The position numbers and the translations under genes were made by a program. Shown piece by piece: positions 24,706 through 32,137 of a stretch of DNA of 64,000 nucleotides. How positions within the stretch are numbered: position 1 is the stretch's first letter; each line of letters begins with the position of its first letter. Under the pieces are notes generated by a model. That model ran no database searches, was not told the DNA's origin, and worked only from the letters and a program-made list of their open reading frames with translations. Origin of the DNA: Occultella kanbiaonis (GTDB taxonomy: Bacteria > Actinomycetota > Actinomycetes > Actinomycetales > Beutenbergiaceae); the NCBI RefSeq assembly GCF_009708215.1, contig NZ_CP046175.1, positions 2,790,001 to 2,854,000 on the forward strand. The letters run 5' to 3'.

Positions 24706-25410
24706 ATGGACATCATCATGATCCCCGGATTCTGGCTCGACGGCGCGTCCTGGGCGGCAGTGGTGCCGCACCTCGAACGCGCCGGCCACACGTGCTTCCC
24801 ACTCACGCTCCCAGGCATGGACTCCCTGGCCACCGATCGGTCCGAGATCACCCTGGCCGACCACATCGACGCGGTCGTCGCGGAGATCGACGCACACCCG
24901 GCCGGCCCGGTCGTGCTCGTCGGGCACTCCGGTGGTGGGCCCATCGCGTACGGCGCGGTCGACGCACGACCGGACCGGGTGGCACGGGTGATCTACGTCG
25001 ACAGCGGCCCGTCGGGAGAGGGCGCGATCATCAATGACGAGTACCCGGCGGTCAACGGTGAGCTGCCGCTGCCGGACTGGTCGGTGTTCGAGGACGCAGA
25101 TCTCGTCGACCTCGACGATGCCCTCCGCGCCGAGTTCCGGGAGCGGGCGATCCCCACGCCGGCGCATGTGGCGCAGGATCCGCTGCATCTGAGCGACGAA
25201 CGGCGCCGTGACGTGCCGGCCACCGTGATCGCGTGCGAGTTTCCCTCAGCCCTCCTGCAGGACTGGATCACCCAGGGCCACCCCTTCGTGCGGGAGCTCG
25301 GTCAGCTGCGCGAGGTCGAGTACCGGGACCTGCCGACCGGGCACTGGCCACAGTTCACACGTCCGGAGGACCTGGCCACGACGATCCTGGAGAGTGTCGG
25401 CCAGGAGTGA
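24706..25410 (+). CDS. Alpha/beta hydrolase
   Basis: A 234-residue soluble hydrolase. MDIIMIPGFWLDGASWAAVVPHLERAGHTCFPLTLPGMDS gives the first strand and oxyanion loop, VVLVGHSGGGPIAYGAV (~67-83) is the nucleophile elbow with Ser in G-H-S-G-G, and LPTGHWPQFTRPEDLA (~212-227) supplies the catalytic His. The Asp of the triad is likely in the stretch around residue 185. ATG 24706 with TACTGT ending seven bases upstream, the leaderless pattern. It is divergent from the large membrane protein. Substrate unknown. Confidence 0.85.
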   Translation: MDIIMIPGFWLDGASWAAVVPHLERAGHTCFPLTLPGMDSLATDRSEITLADHIDAVVAEIDAHPAGPVVLVGHSGGGPIAYGAVDARPDRVARVIYVDSGPSGEGAIINDEYPAVNGELPLPDWSVFEDADLVDLDDALRAEFRERAIPTPAHVAQDPLHLSDERRRDVPATVIACEFPSALLQDWITQGHPFVRELGQLREVEYRDLPTGHWPQFTRPEDLATTILESVGQE

Positions 25411-25413
25411 GCC

Positions 25414-26211
25414 TCAGCAGAGGCGGCGGCCCCGCACCACCGTGGCGCCGACCTCGTCATCGCTGAGCACGTCGGCCACCAGGCCGTGCTCGGAGAAGAC
25501 GCGGGCCGCCGTCGGGCCCTGCTCGTCGCTCGTCTCGACGAGCAGGTATCCGCCGGGGGCGAGCCACCGAGCGGCTCCGGCGGCGAGCCGGCGCTGGACG
25601 CCGAGCCCGTCCGGCCCGCCGTCGAGGGTCACGCGCGGCTCGTGGTCGCGCGCTTCCGGCGGCATCTGGGCGATCGCGTCGGTGGGTACGTACGGGGTGT
25701 TCGCGACGAGCACCCGGACCCTGCCCGCGAGTTCGGACGGGAGCGCGGCGTACAGGTCGCCGGAGTGCACCTGGGCGCGGCCGGCCAGGTTCCGGCGTGC
25801 GCAGCGAACCGCCTCCGCCTGGATATCGGCCGCGTGCAGGTCGAGGCCGGGAACCCTGGTGGCGAGCACGGCGGCAATGGCCCCGGCCCCGCAGCAGAGG
25901 TCAACGGCCACGTCTCCTGGGCGCAACAGGGCGGCGGCCCGGTCGGCGAGGAACTCGGTGCGGGCGCGTGGCACGAACACCCCTGGCTCGAGGAGGATCC
26001 GCAACCCAGCGAACCCCGCCCAGCCGAGGATCTGTTCGAGGGGGTCGCCGCCGACTCGCCGGGTCAGGAGTTCCTCCAGTTCGGAAGCACCTACCGCGGC
26101 CTCGTGCAGGAGACGAGCCTCGTCCTCCGCGAAGACACAGCCGGCTGCGCGCAGACGCAGCACCGTCTCGGACCGGTCGGCGATCTGTGGGTTCAACGGG
26201 CGCACCGCCAC
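25414..26211 (-). CDS. PrmC/HemK-related putative N5-glutamine methyltransferase
   Basis: A 265-residue methyltransferase of the actinobacterial PrmC-related subgroup, a paralogue of the release-factor methylase. The N-terminal helical domain includes LTRRVGGDPLEQILGWAGFAGLRILLEPGVFVPRARTEFLAD (~49-90). SAM motif I is VAVDLCCGAGAIAAVLA (~100-116), and NTPYVPTDAIAQMPPEARDHEPRVTLDGGPDGL replaces the canonical N-P-P-Y with N-T-P-Y. That change may alter substrate choice. GTG start, 9 bp after the stop of the Hcp-like gene, so the two are probably cotranscribed. Confidence 0.8.
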   Translation of the reverse strand: MAVRPLNPQIADRSETVLRLRAAGCVFAEDEARLLHEAAVGASELEELLTRRVGGDPLEQILGWAGFAGLRILLEPGVFVPRARTEFLADRAAALLRPGDVAVDLCCGAGAIAAVLATRVPGLDLHAADIQAEAVRCARRNLAGRAQVHSGDLYAALPSELAGRVRVLVANTPYVPTDAIAQMPPEARDHEPRVTLDGGPDGLGVQRRLAAGAARWLAPGGYLLVETSDEQGPTAARVFSEHGLVADVLSDDEVGATVVRGRRLC

Positions 26212-26220
26212 AGGCGGGCG

Positions 26221-26679
26221 TCAACGGGCACGACGCCCCTCCAGTTCCACTTCGTGGGTTCCGTCATAGACGAAGGACACCGACCGGTAGGTGAACGTGA
26301 TGGACTCCTCGAGTAGGTCCGGCTCGGGCGCCGGGCGCAGGTCGTAGCCGATCACGCCGGCATCGGTGAGCGTGACCACGAGGTAGTCGGAGGTGTCGCC
26401 GTCGACCGTCCGAGTCATGGCGAAGACCGCCTCCCGGACATGCTCACCGCGGAACAACACCTGTTTCAGTGCCGGAGAGGACACGTCGTAGTGCTTCACG
26501 ACGCGGATCGGCTCGAGAGTCACCCGTCCCACCCGCGCTGCTCCGACGCCACCTCCACCCGGCGCCTGCGCCGCAGCCATCCCGAACTCGATCCCGTGGA
26601 ACTCGATCTCGTCCTCGTGACCGTCACGAACGCTCGCCCCCGGGATGCCGGGGATCTTGAGAAAGCCCTGGATCGCCAT
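26221..26679 (-). CDS. Hcp-like (type VI secretion tube protein family) protein
   Basis: A 152-residue protein matching the Hcp1 beta-barrel family: MAIQGFLKIPGIPGASVRDGHEDEIEFHGIEFGMAAAQ (~1-38), VGRVTLEPIRVVKHYDVSSPALKQVLFRGEHVREAVFAMTRT (~50-91), and LLEESITFTYRSVSFVYDG (~124-142). Hcp rings form the tube of type VI systems in Gram-negative bacteria. No sheath, baseplate, VgrG or ClpV gene is near, and no type VI machinery is expected in an actinobacterium, so this is an orphan member of unknown role. A strong AGGAGGGA ribosome site precedes the ATG at 26679. Confidence 0.75.
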   Translation of the reverse strand: MAIQGFLKIPGIPGASVRDGHEDEIEFHGIEFGMAAAQAPGGGGVGAARVGRVTLEPIRVVKHYDVSSPALKQVLFRGEHVREAVFAMTRTVDGDTSDYLVVTLTDAGVIGYDLRPAPEPDLLEESITFTYRSVSFVYDGTHEVELEGRRAR

Positions 26680-26936
26680 GATTCCCTCCTGCGATCGCCG
26701 TTCGCGGGTGTCGTCTGAGGACGGCACGTGGGCCGATGGCGGTCGGTCACCAGTATCGACCGCTCCGGGGCCGTCCGTGACGATGTCTATCGTCCACAGG
26801 CTGGGTCTGAGCGTTCGGACGTCCACAGAGCGAGTTCGGGCGCAAAGGCGTCCAGAGGGACAGTCCGGACGCGGAGCCGTCCTCCCCCAACCGCGGTTGA
26901 CGGAGTTCGGCTCCGGATTGCCGTCATGGTGTCGGA

Positions 26937-27593
26937 ATGAGCGAGCGCCTGCGAAGGATGAACCGGGATGACGACGAGCCGGTCGAGCAGACCGGCATCG
27001 AAGAACTCGCTCACCTGGACGACGACGACGGGGACGAGTACGCGGACGAACTCGATGACGACCTCGACATCGATACCTTCGATGACGACCTCGACATCGG
27101 TCCTTTCGATGATGACCTCGACATCGGTCCGTTCATGGAGGCGACCTACGACGAGATCAGCGGCGCCGTCGACGACGGCGTGCCGTGGCGCCCGTGGCCC
27201 AGCACCGGCCTACCGGTCGCGGACGACGCGATGCTGCTGGCGGTGCTCGCGGCGTGGACCCGCATCCTGGTCACCGCGGGGCCACCCGGAGTGTGGTGCT
27301 TCGCCACGGACGACCGCGACACGATGACCGAGATGCTGCTACCGATGGCGGTCGGTGGCGCGCGGCCCGACCGCAAACGGCTCGACCAGTTCTTCGTCGA
27401 GTTCCGCGAGGTCCTGGACACCGCCGAGGGGGGCTTGTCCAGCCTCGTCATCGCGATCGCGCGACCCGACGGCGGCGACCGGGGCGGCTACGAACGGCTC
27501 TGGTACACAGCGGTCACGGAGGCTGCGAATCGCCACCGGGTACGGCTGCGGGCCGTGGCTGCCCTGGGATCGCGGCGTGCCAGCCTGCTCTGA
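26937..27593 (+). CDS. Unrecognised protein with acidic nonapeptide repeats
   Basis: A 218-residue protein. Residues ~10-66 are extremely acidic and include three tandem nine-residue repeats D-D-D-L-D-I-x-x-F, encoded by 27-bp units. The C-terminal ~130 residues look globular, with WPSTGLPVADDAMLLAVLAAWTRILVTAGPPGVWCFATDD and LDQFFVEFREVLDTAEGGLSSLVIAIARPDGGDRGGYERLWYTAVTEAANRHRVRLRAVAAL. No family is recognised. A second ATG at 26958 is a possible start; neither has a strong ribosome site. The acidic arm could mimic nucleic acid or bind a basic partner (inference). Confidence 0.65.
   Translation: MSERLRRMNRDDDEPVEQTGIEELAHLDDDDGDEYADELDDDLDIDTFDDDLDIGPFDDDLDIGPFMEATYDEISGAVDDGVPWRPWPSTGLPVADDAMLLAVLAAWTRILVTAGPPGVWCFATDDRDTMTEMLLPMAVGGARPDRKRLDQFFVEFREVLDTAEGGLSSLVIAIARPDGGDRGGYERLWYTAVTEAANRHRVRLRAVAALGSRRASLL
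27054..27134 (+). repeat. Three tandem 27-bp repeats inside a coding region
   Basis: Units at 27054-27080, 27081-27107 and 27108-27134 each encode D-D-D-L-D-I then two variable residues and F. The last two units differ at only two bases, which points to recent duplication. Confidence 0.85.
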
Positions 27594-27702
27594 GCCGCCA
27601 ACCGTCCCGCGGCCGGCCCAGCCATGTCAGGCCGATCGCAGTGGACGGCCCGGCCACGCCCCGGTCCATCCCTGTGGAACGGGCCGGGACGCGGCCGGTG
27701 AG

Positions 27703-28659
27703 TCAGGCGGGCGAGGTGAGCTCGTCCAGCTCGACCAGATCCTCGGCCGAGGGGTCCCAGAGGGCAGCGGCGTTCGTCCGCACCTGGTCCGGGCGCGATG
27801 CGCCGGAGATCACCGAGCCCACCGCCGGCTGGGCCGCCAACCAACCGATCGCGACCTGGATGAGGCTCAGGTCCCGGGCCCGAGCGAAGTTCTGGAGACC
27901 CTCGATCACGTCGAAGTCCGCGCGCTCGAGCCGGTCCGGTCGCGTGGCCAGCCGGGTGCCCTCGGGCGCAGGGGTATTGCGCGCGTACTTGCCGGTGAGC
28001 AGGCCCGAGGCGAGCGGGAAGAACGGCAGGACGCCGGCGCCGACCTGTTCGACGGCGGGGACCACCTCGTCCTCGAGGCGGCGGTTGAGCAGGGAGTACT
28101 CGTTCTGCGCCGAGATGAACGGCGTGTAGCCGGCGGTCCGGGCGGTCCAGTCGGCGTCGACGACCTGCCAGCCGGCGAAGTTCGAGGAGCCCACGTAGCG
28201 CACCTTGCCCTCGACCACGAGCTCGTGCAGCGCCGCCAGAGTCTCCTCGATCGGGGTGTGCGGGTCCGGCTTGTGCATCTGATAGAGGTCGATGTGGTCG
28301 GTGCCGAGCCGGCGCAGGGATCCTTCCACGGCTCGCCGGATGTAGCGACGGGAACCCCGTACGCCCCAGTCGGCTCCGTTCAGGCCATTGGTGTCCATTC
28401 CGAACTTGGTGGCGACCACGACCTCATCGCGGTGGCTGCCGAGCGCGGCGCCGAGAAGTTCCTCGCTGACCCCGGGCGTGGCTCCGTAGGTGTCGGCCGT
28501 GTCGAACAGGGTGACACCTGCGTCGAGTGCCGCTGCGACCAGTGCCGGGACCTCCGGGCCGGGGGTGTTCCGGCCGAAGGAGTTGCAGCCCAGGCCCACG
28601 GCTGAGACCGTGAGACCAGAAGCGCCGAGTTGTCGGTATTCCATCGAGTGTGTGCTCAC
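27703..28659 (-). CDS. Aldo/keto reductase
   Basis: A 318-residue NADPH-dependent reductase with a TIM-barrel fold. The catalytic tetrad is visible: Asp and Tyr in LFDTADTYGATPGVSEELLG (~51-70), Lys in VVVATKFGMDTNG (~80-92) and His in IDLYQMHKPDPHTPIEETL (~122-140). The signature FNEYS-type block is FISAQNEYSLLNRRLEDEVVP. The GTG start at 28659 lies eight bases after TAGGCT (28673-28668); an ATG five codons later is the alternative. Divergent from rbpA across 192 bp. Physiological substrate unknown. Confidence 0.88.
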   Translation of the reverse strand: MSTHSMEYRQLGASGLTVSAVGLGCNSFGRNTPGPEVPALVAAALDAGVTLFDTADTYGATPGVSEELLGAALGSHRDEVVVATKFGMDTNGLNGADWGVRGSRRYIRRAVEGSLRRLGTDHIDLYQMHKPDPHTPIEETLAALHELVVEGKVRYVGSSNFAGWQVVDADWTARTAGYTPFISAQNEYSLLNRRLEDEVVPAVEQVGAGVLPFFPLASGLLTGKYARNTPAPEGTRLATRPDRLERADFDVIEGLQNFARARDLSLIQVAIGWLAAQPAVGSVISGASRPDQVRTNAAALWDPSAEDLVELDELTSPA

Positions 28660-28785
28660 GTCGCCCGAGCCTATGCGAGGTCGGAGGGCGCAGGCACCAT
28701 GCCTGGGGCGAGCGCGGGATGAGAACCGCGCCGGCTCCGGCCACGTTCTCCCTGCGCGAACTTCACACCACCTTCACCCCGCGGC

Positions 28786-28812
28786 GGAACAGCACCGACA
28801 TCTCGGCCGTTG
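28786..28812 (+). promoter_or_regulatory. SigH/SigR-type promoter of rbpA
   Basis: GGAAC (28786-28790), exactly 18 bp, then GTTG (28809-28812) matches the thiol-stress sigma factor consensus GGAAT-N18-GTT. In Streptomyces rbpA is known to be under SigR, so the match fits established regulation. It lies about 40 bp upstream of the rbpA start codon. Confidence 0.7.
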
Positions 28813-28851
28813 GACCAATTGGAACGCACCACTGACACAAGGAGGAGTGCG

Positions 28852-29199
28852 ATGGCTGACCGAGCACTGCGCGGCATGAAGATCGGCGCAAACAGCATGG
28901 AGACCGACGAGGGTGTCGAACTGGCACCGCGGATCCAGGCGATCTACGACTGCCCGGATGGCCGGGTCATCGTGATCCCGTTCGCAGCGGAGGCCGAGAT
29001 CCCCGCCGTCTGGGAGGCCCCCGGCGGTGGCGAGGCCCTCCTGCGCGACGCGACTCGCCCCGAGGCGAAGCCCACCAAGCACGTCCGTACCCACTGGGAC
29101 ATGCTGCTGGAACGACGCACCATCAAGGAACTCGAGGTACTCCTCGACGAACGGCTGGCCCTGCTCCGCAGCGGTCAGGCCCGCCGTCGTAGCGCCTGA
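28852..29199 (+). CDS. rbpA: RNA polymerase-binding protein RbpA
   Basis: A 115-residue actinobacterial transcription factor that binds the principal sigma factor and RNA polymerase and stabilises the open complex. The N-terminal tail MADRALRGMKIGANSMETDEGVELAPRIQAIYDC, the RbpA core domain, and the sigma-interacting helix THWDMLLERRTIKELEVLLDERLALLR (~80-106) are all present. The zinc-binding cysteines of the Streptomyces protein are reduced to a single Cys (YDCPDGR; WEAPGGGEAL where others have WEC-x-x-CG), so this is the zinc-free type known from mycobacteria. Strong AAGGAGGAG ribosome site. Its end overlaps the convergent ppm1 by 25 bp. Confidence 0.95.
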   Translation: MADRALRGMKIGANSMETDEGVELAPRIQAIYDCPDGRVIVIPFAAEAEIPAVWEAPGGGEALLRDATRPEAKPTKHVRTHWDMLLERRTIKELEVLLDERLALLRSGQARRRSA

Positions 29200-29999
29200 G
29201 ACATCCCGGACACGACACTGCCGAACTGCCTGGAGCGCGCTTGCGCGCCCCAGGCAGTGACGCGCCAGAGGGCCTCCACAACGATGTCGCGGCTCATCTT
29301 CGACTCCCCCTCCACGCGCTCCACGAACGTGATGGGCACCTCCACCACGGTGCCGCCGGTGCGTCGGATCCGCCAGGTCATGTCGATCTGGAAGCAGTAG
29401 CCGGCCGAGTTGACGTGCTCCAGGTCCATCGCACGTAGCGTGGCCGCCCGGTACACCCGGAAGCCCGCTGTCGCGTCCTTCACCCCGAGCCCGATCGCGA
29501 GGTTCGCGTAGGTGTTCGCGCCGCGGCTGAGCAGTGCCCGAGACAGCGGCCAGTTCTCGGTCGTGCCCCCGGGGACCCACCGTGACCCGATCACCAGATC
29601 CACCTCCGGGGCCGCCGCGGCCAGGAGCCTGGGCAGATCCTCCGGCCGGTGCGAGGAGTCGGCATCAATCTCGACCAGCTGGTCGTAGCCACGGTCCAGG
29701 CCCCACCGGAAACCGGCGATGTAGGCCCGGCCAAGGCCCTCCTTGGCGGCCCGGTGCAGGACGTGCACCTGCGCGTCGCCGGACGCCGCCTCATCGGCCC
29801 ACTGCCCCGTGCCGTCCGGGCTCCCGTCGTCGACGATGAGAACGTCAGCTGTTGGCACCGCGGAACGTAACCGGGCCAGGGTGCCGGGCAGTGCGCTGCG
29901 CTCGTTGTAGGTCGGGATGATCACCAGCGTGGCGTCGCCGGAGCGATCGGACCCGTCGCCTCCGGAGCCTCTGGAGTGCCCCGGATCAGCTGGCCTCAC
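29175..29999 (-). CDS. ppm1: Polyprenol monophosphomannose synthase (GT2)
   Basis: A 274-residue GT-A glycosyltransferase that transfers mannose from GDP-mannose to polyprenyl phosphate at the cytoplasmic membrane face, feeding lipoglycan and protein mannosylation. Motifs: LVIIPTYNERSALPGTLARL (~25-44), LIVDDGSPDGTGQWAD (~54-69), the metal-binding QLVEIDADSSHRPEDLP (~106-122), and VDLVIGSRWVPGGTTENWPLSR (~133-154). No C-terminal membrane anchor is present. GTG start overlaps the lnt stop as GTGA. The lnt-ppm1 order matches mycobacteria, where the two are fused or interacting, so the pair likely works together in lipoprotein and glycolipid maturation. Confidence 0.92.
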   Translation of the reverse strand: MRPADPGHSRGSGGDGSDRSGDATLVIIPTYNERSALPGTLARLRSAVPTADVLIVDDGSPDGTGQWADEAASGDAQVHVLHRAAKEGLGRAYIAGFRWGLDRGYDQLVEIDADSSHRPEDLPRLLAAAAPEVDLVIGSRWVPGGTTENWPLSRALLSRGANTYANLAIGLGVKDATAGFRVYRAATLRAMDLEHVNSAGYCFQIDMTWRIRRTGGTVVEVPITFVERVEGESKMSRDIVVEALWRVTAWGAQARSRQFGSVVSGMSQALRRRA

Positions 30000-31717
30000 G
30001 CGGGCTCTTTCGCCGGTGCGCCAGCGTCTGTCGCCGAGTCCGTCGGGCCCGTTTCCGCGGAAGCGCCGTCCGCGCCGGCCGCTTCCGCGGAAGCGCCACC
30101 GGTCACCTCCGCTTCCGCGGAAGCGTGCTGGGCAGCATCCGCGCCACCCGGGGTGTCCGCGACGAGTCCGGCCCCGTCCTCACGGCGGCGCCGGATCGTC
30201 GAGGCGATCCCGGCGAACAGTCCGAGCAGGGTCAGTGCGAGGGCTGCGATGACCGGCCAGTCGCCGAGCCGGTCCGCGATCGTGAGCGTCGTGCGCAGCG
30301 GGACCGTCGCGGACAGCTGCGCCGGGGTGAAAAGCTCCGTGTCCTCCCAGACCGAACCGTCGGGCCCGATCACGCCGCTGACCCCGACCGTCGAGATCTG
30401 CACCGTGGCCCGGCCGTGCTCGACGGCCCGCAACCGGGACATCGCGAACTGTTGGGTGGACTCCTGCGTGTACCCGAACGAGGCATTGTTGGTCGGCACG
30501 ACGAGGACCTCGGCGCCACCGAGCGCGGCCTCCCGGATGAGCGCGTCGTAGGCGACCTCGAAGCAGATGATCGTGCCGACGTCCACGACCCGGTCCAGCC
30601 GGGCCACCGGCACCGGTACGACGGCGATCTCGGAGCCGGGTGCCATGTCCGTGCGCACCAGGTCCACCGCCGAGGAGAACACCCGCGCGATCGACCGCAT
30701 CGGGATGTACTCCGCGAACGCGGCCGGGATCTGCTTGGAGTAGGAGAACACCGGGCCGCCGTCGGGCATCCAGAGCACCATGTCGTTGTAGCGGGCGTCC
30801 TCGGTGTAGGAGTCCGTGCCGAACAGCAGGGGTGCGCCGACGGCATCGACGGCGCCGTCGATCACGTCGGCCGCGTCGGCGTCGACGCGCGGATTGATGT
30901 CGGAGGAGTTCTCCGGCCACACCACGAGGTCGAACCAGCCCGCGGGCCGGGACTCGGCCAGCTCCTCGGTACCGGAGGCATGGTTGTTCAGCACCTCGCG
31001 GGCGTTGTTGAACGCACCCAGGCCGGGCTCGGACACGTTGCCCTGCACCGCACCGAGATTCAGGTCACCGCTCTCGGCCTGCGTCGGCAGCGGGATGAAC
31101 CCGGCAGCGGCGACGACCGCCGCCCCGGCAAGGGCCGCCGTCGTCGCCTGCAGTACCTGCACCCGGCGGAACCCGACCACCGCCTGCGCGAGCAGGAACC
31201 CGACGATCACGACCGCGGCCGAGACCAACGGCGCACCCGCCACCGAGGCCAGGGCCAGCAGCGGGCCGTCGGTCTGGGAGAAGGCCAACCGGCCCCATGG
31301 GAACCCACCGAACGGCCAGACCTGCCGTAGTTGCTCCAGCGTGACCCAGACGATCGCGAAGGCCACGGGCTGCGCGATCCGGTGCCGCTCGACCCAGCCG
31401 ATCCGCCGCACCCAGATCCAGGTGGCGCACGCCAGCCCGGCGATCCCCGCCTCCGCCACGGACAGGGCCACCCAGGGGATCACCCCGACGGCCTCGTTGG
31501 CCCACCAGATGTGCGGCAGGAAGAACGCCAGGCCCCACGTGAAGCCGACGAGCCACGCCCACCGGGCACTGTCCCGCCCGAGGGCGAGGACCAGCAGCGC
31601 GATGCCCACGAACGCCATCGGCCACCACGAGCGCTGCGGAAAGGCCGTGTCGGTGAGCAGGCCACCGACGAGCGCGAGCAGCAGTGTGAGCCACCGGGGC
31701 GAGGAGAGCAGGGACAC
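29996..31717 (-). CDS. lnt: Apolipoprotein N-acyltransferase
   Basis: A 573-residue membrane enzyme that N-acylates the lipid-modified cysteine of lipoproteins. About seven N-terminal helices are followed by an extracytoplasmic nitrilase-like domain and a final helix (~485-505). The triad is Glu in LVVWPENSSDINP, Lys in VFSYSKQIPAAFAEYIPMR and Cys in GTIICFEVAYD. The ~55-residue C-terminal tail is low complexity, with a ten-residue repeat starting A-S-A-E. GTG 31717 is preferred because TATCCT (31729-31724) ends six bases before it. Coupled to ppm1 by a 4-bp overlap. Confidence 0.93.
   Translation of the reverse strand: MSLLSSPRWLTLLLALVGGLLTDTAFPQRSWWPMAFVGIALLVLALGRDSARWAWLVGFTWGLAFFLPHIWWANEAVGVIPWVALSVAEAGIAGLACATWIWVRRIGWVERHRIAQPVAFAIVWVTLEQLRQVWPFGGFPWGRLAFSQTDGPLLALASVAGAPLVSAAVVIVGFLLAQAVVGFRRVQVLQATTAALAGAAVVAAAGFIPLPTQAESGDLNLGAVQGNVSEPGLGAFNNAREVLNNHASGTEELAESRPAGWFDLVVWPENSSDINPRVDADAADVIDGAVDAVGAPLLFGTDSYTEDARYNDMVLWMPDGGPVFSYSKQIPAAFAEYIPMRSIARVFSSAVDLVRTDMAPGSEIAVVPVPVARLDRVVDVGTIICFEVAYDALIREAALGGAEVLVVPTNNASFGYTQESTQQFAMSRLRAVEHGRATVQISTVGVSGVIGPDGSVWEDTELFTPAQLSATVPLRTTLTIADRLGDWPVIAALALTLLGLFAGIASTIRRRREDGAGLVADTPGGADAAQHASAEAEVTGGASAEAAGADGASAETGPTDSATDAGAPAKEPA
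30051..30124. repeat. Three 14-bp palindromes with 30-bp period in the lnt 3' end
   Basis: GCTTCCGCGGAAGC occurs at 30081-30094 and 30111-30124, and a one-base variant (GTTTCCGCGGAAGC) at 30051-30064. The spacing is exactly 30 bp, giving a ten-residue protein repeat in the Lnt tail. Each is a perfect or near-perfect palindrome. Confidence 0.9.
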
Positions 31718-32137
31718 CGTTGCAGGATACGTGCCCGAGCGGGCGATCCGTGACCGGGCCGTCGCCCCCCGGTGCGCGACCACCCACCCGCATCTACCAC
31801 CGACCGGCCCGCGAATCCTTCGGTCCGCGACCGCAGCGAACTGCCGCCCCGTTGTCTAGTGAACCCGCGGGCCCAGTCGGTGCCCACCTGCCTCCCCGGC
31901 GAGGTAGTGACAAGTGAACCTACTCGTCTCCTCGTGCCCAGCCAAGACGGCATCGCCGCAGGTCACGGATGTCTGCGCAGGTCAGCGCATCCCCTATCGA
32001 TCACAAAAAGATCTCGGTTCACGGCGTGTCGGGCGGGTGTGTCGGAGGATCGGGCACCGTCCATCCAGCAGGGGAAACGGGCGCGTCTCACATCCTGACC
32101 CCGCGCGCTCCCGAGTGGCGCGTCGGGGCATCTGGTG
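31718..32137. other. Gene-free interval between helY and lnt
   Basis: 420 bp with no credible gene. It contains the lnt leaderless -10 (31724-31729), a less GC-rich stretch around 31910-32010 including an A5 run, and a GC-rich hairpin close to the end of helY. Nothing else is recognised. Confidence 0.6.
32099..32128 (-). terminator. Possible GC-rich hairpin after helY
   Basis: CCCCGCGCGC (32099-32108) can pair with GCGCGTCGGGG (32118-32128) with one bulged base and a nine-base loop, starting about 10 bp after the helY stop. There is no T tract, so a termination role is uncertain. Confidence 0.3.

Noticed and set aside
24585-25188. N-terminal extension of the large membrane protein by about 200 residues
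   Set aside because: The extra part lies antisense to the alpha/beta hydrolase, lacks hydrophobic or conserved segments, and a good ribosome site precedes the internal ATG at 24585.
26221-26679. Part of a type VI secretion or contractile injection cluster
   Set aside because: No sheath, baseplate, spike or ATPase genes were seen within the flanking sequence.
30051-30124. CRISPR-like array because of regular 30-bp spacing
   Set aside because: The repeats are 14 bp within a coding frame with 16-bp coding spacers; no cas genes are present.
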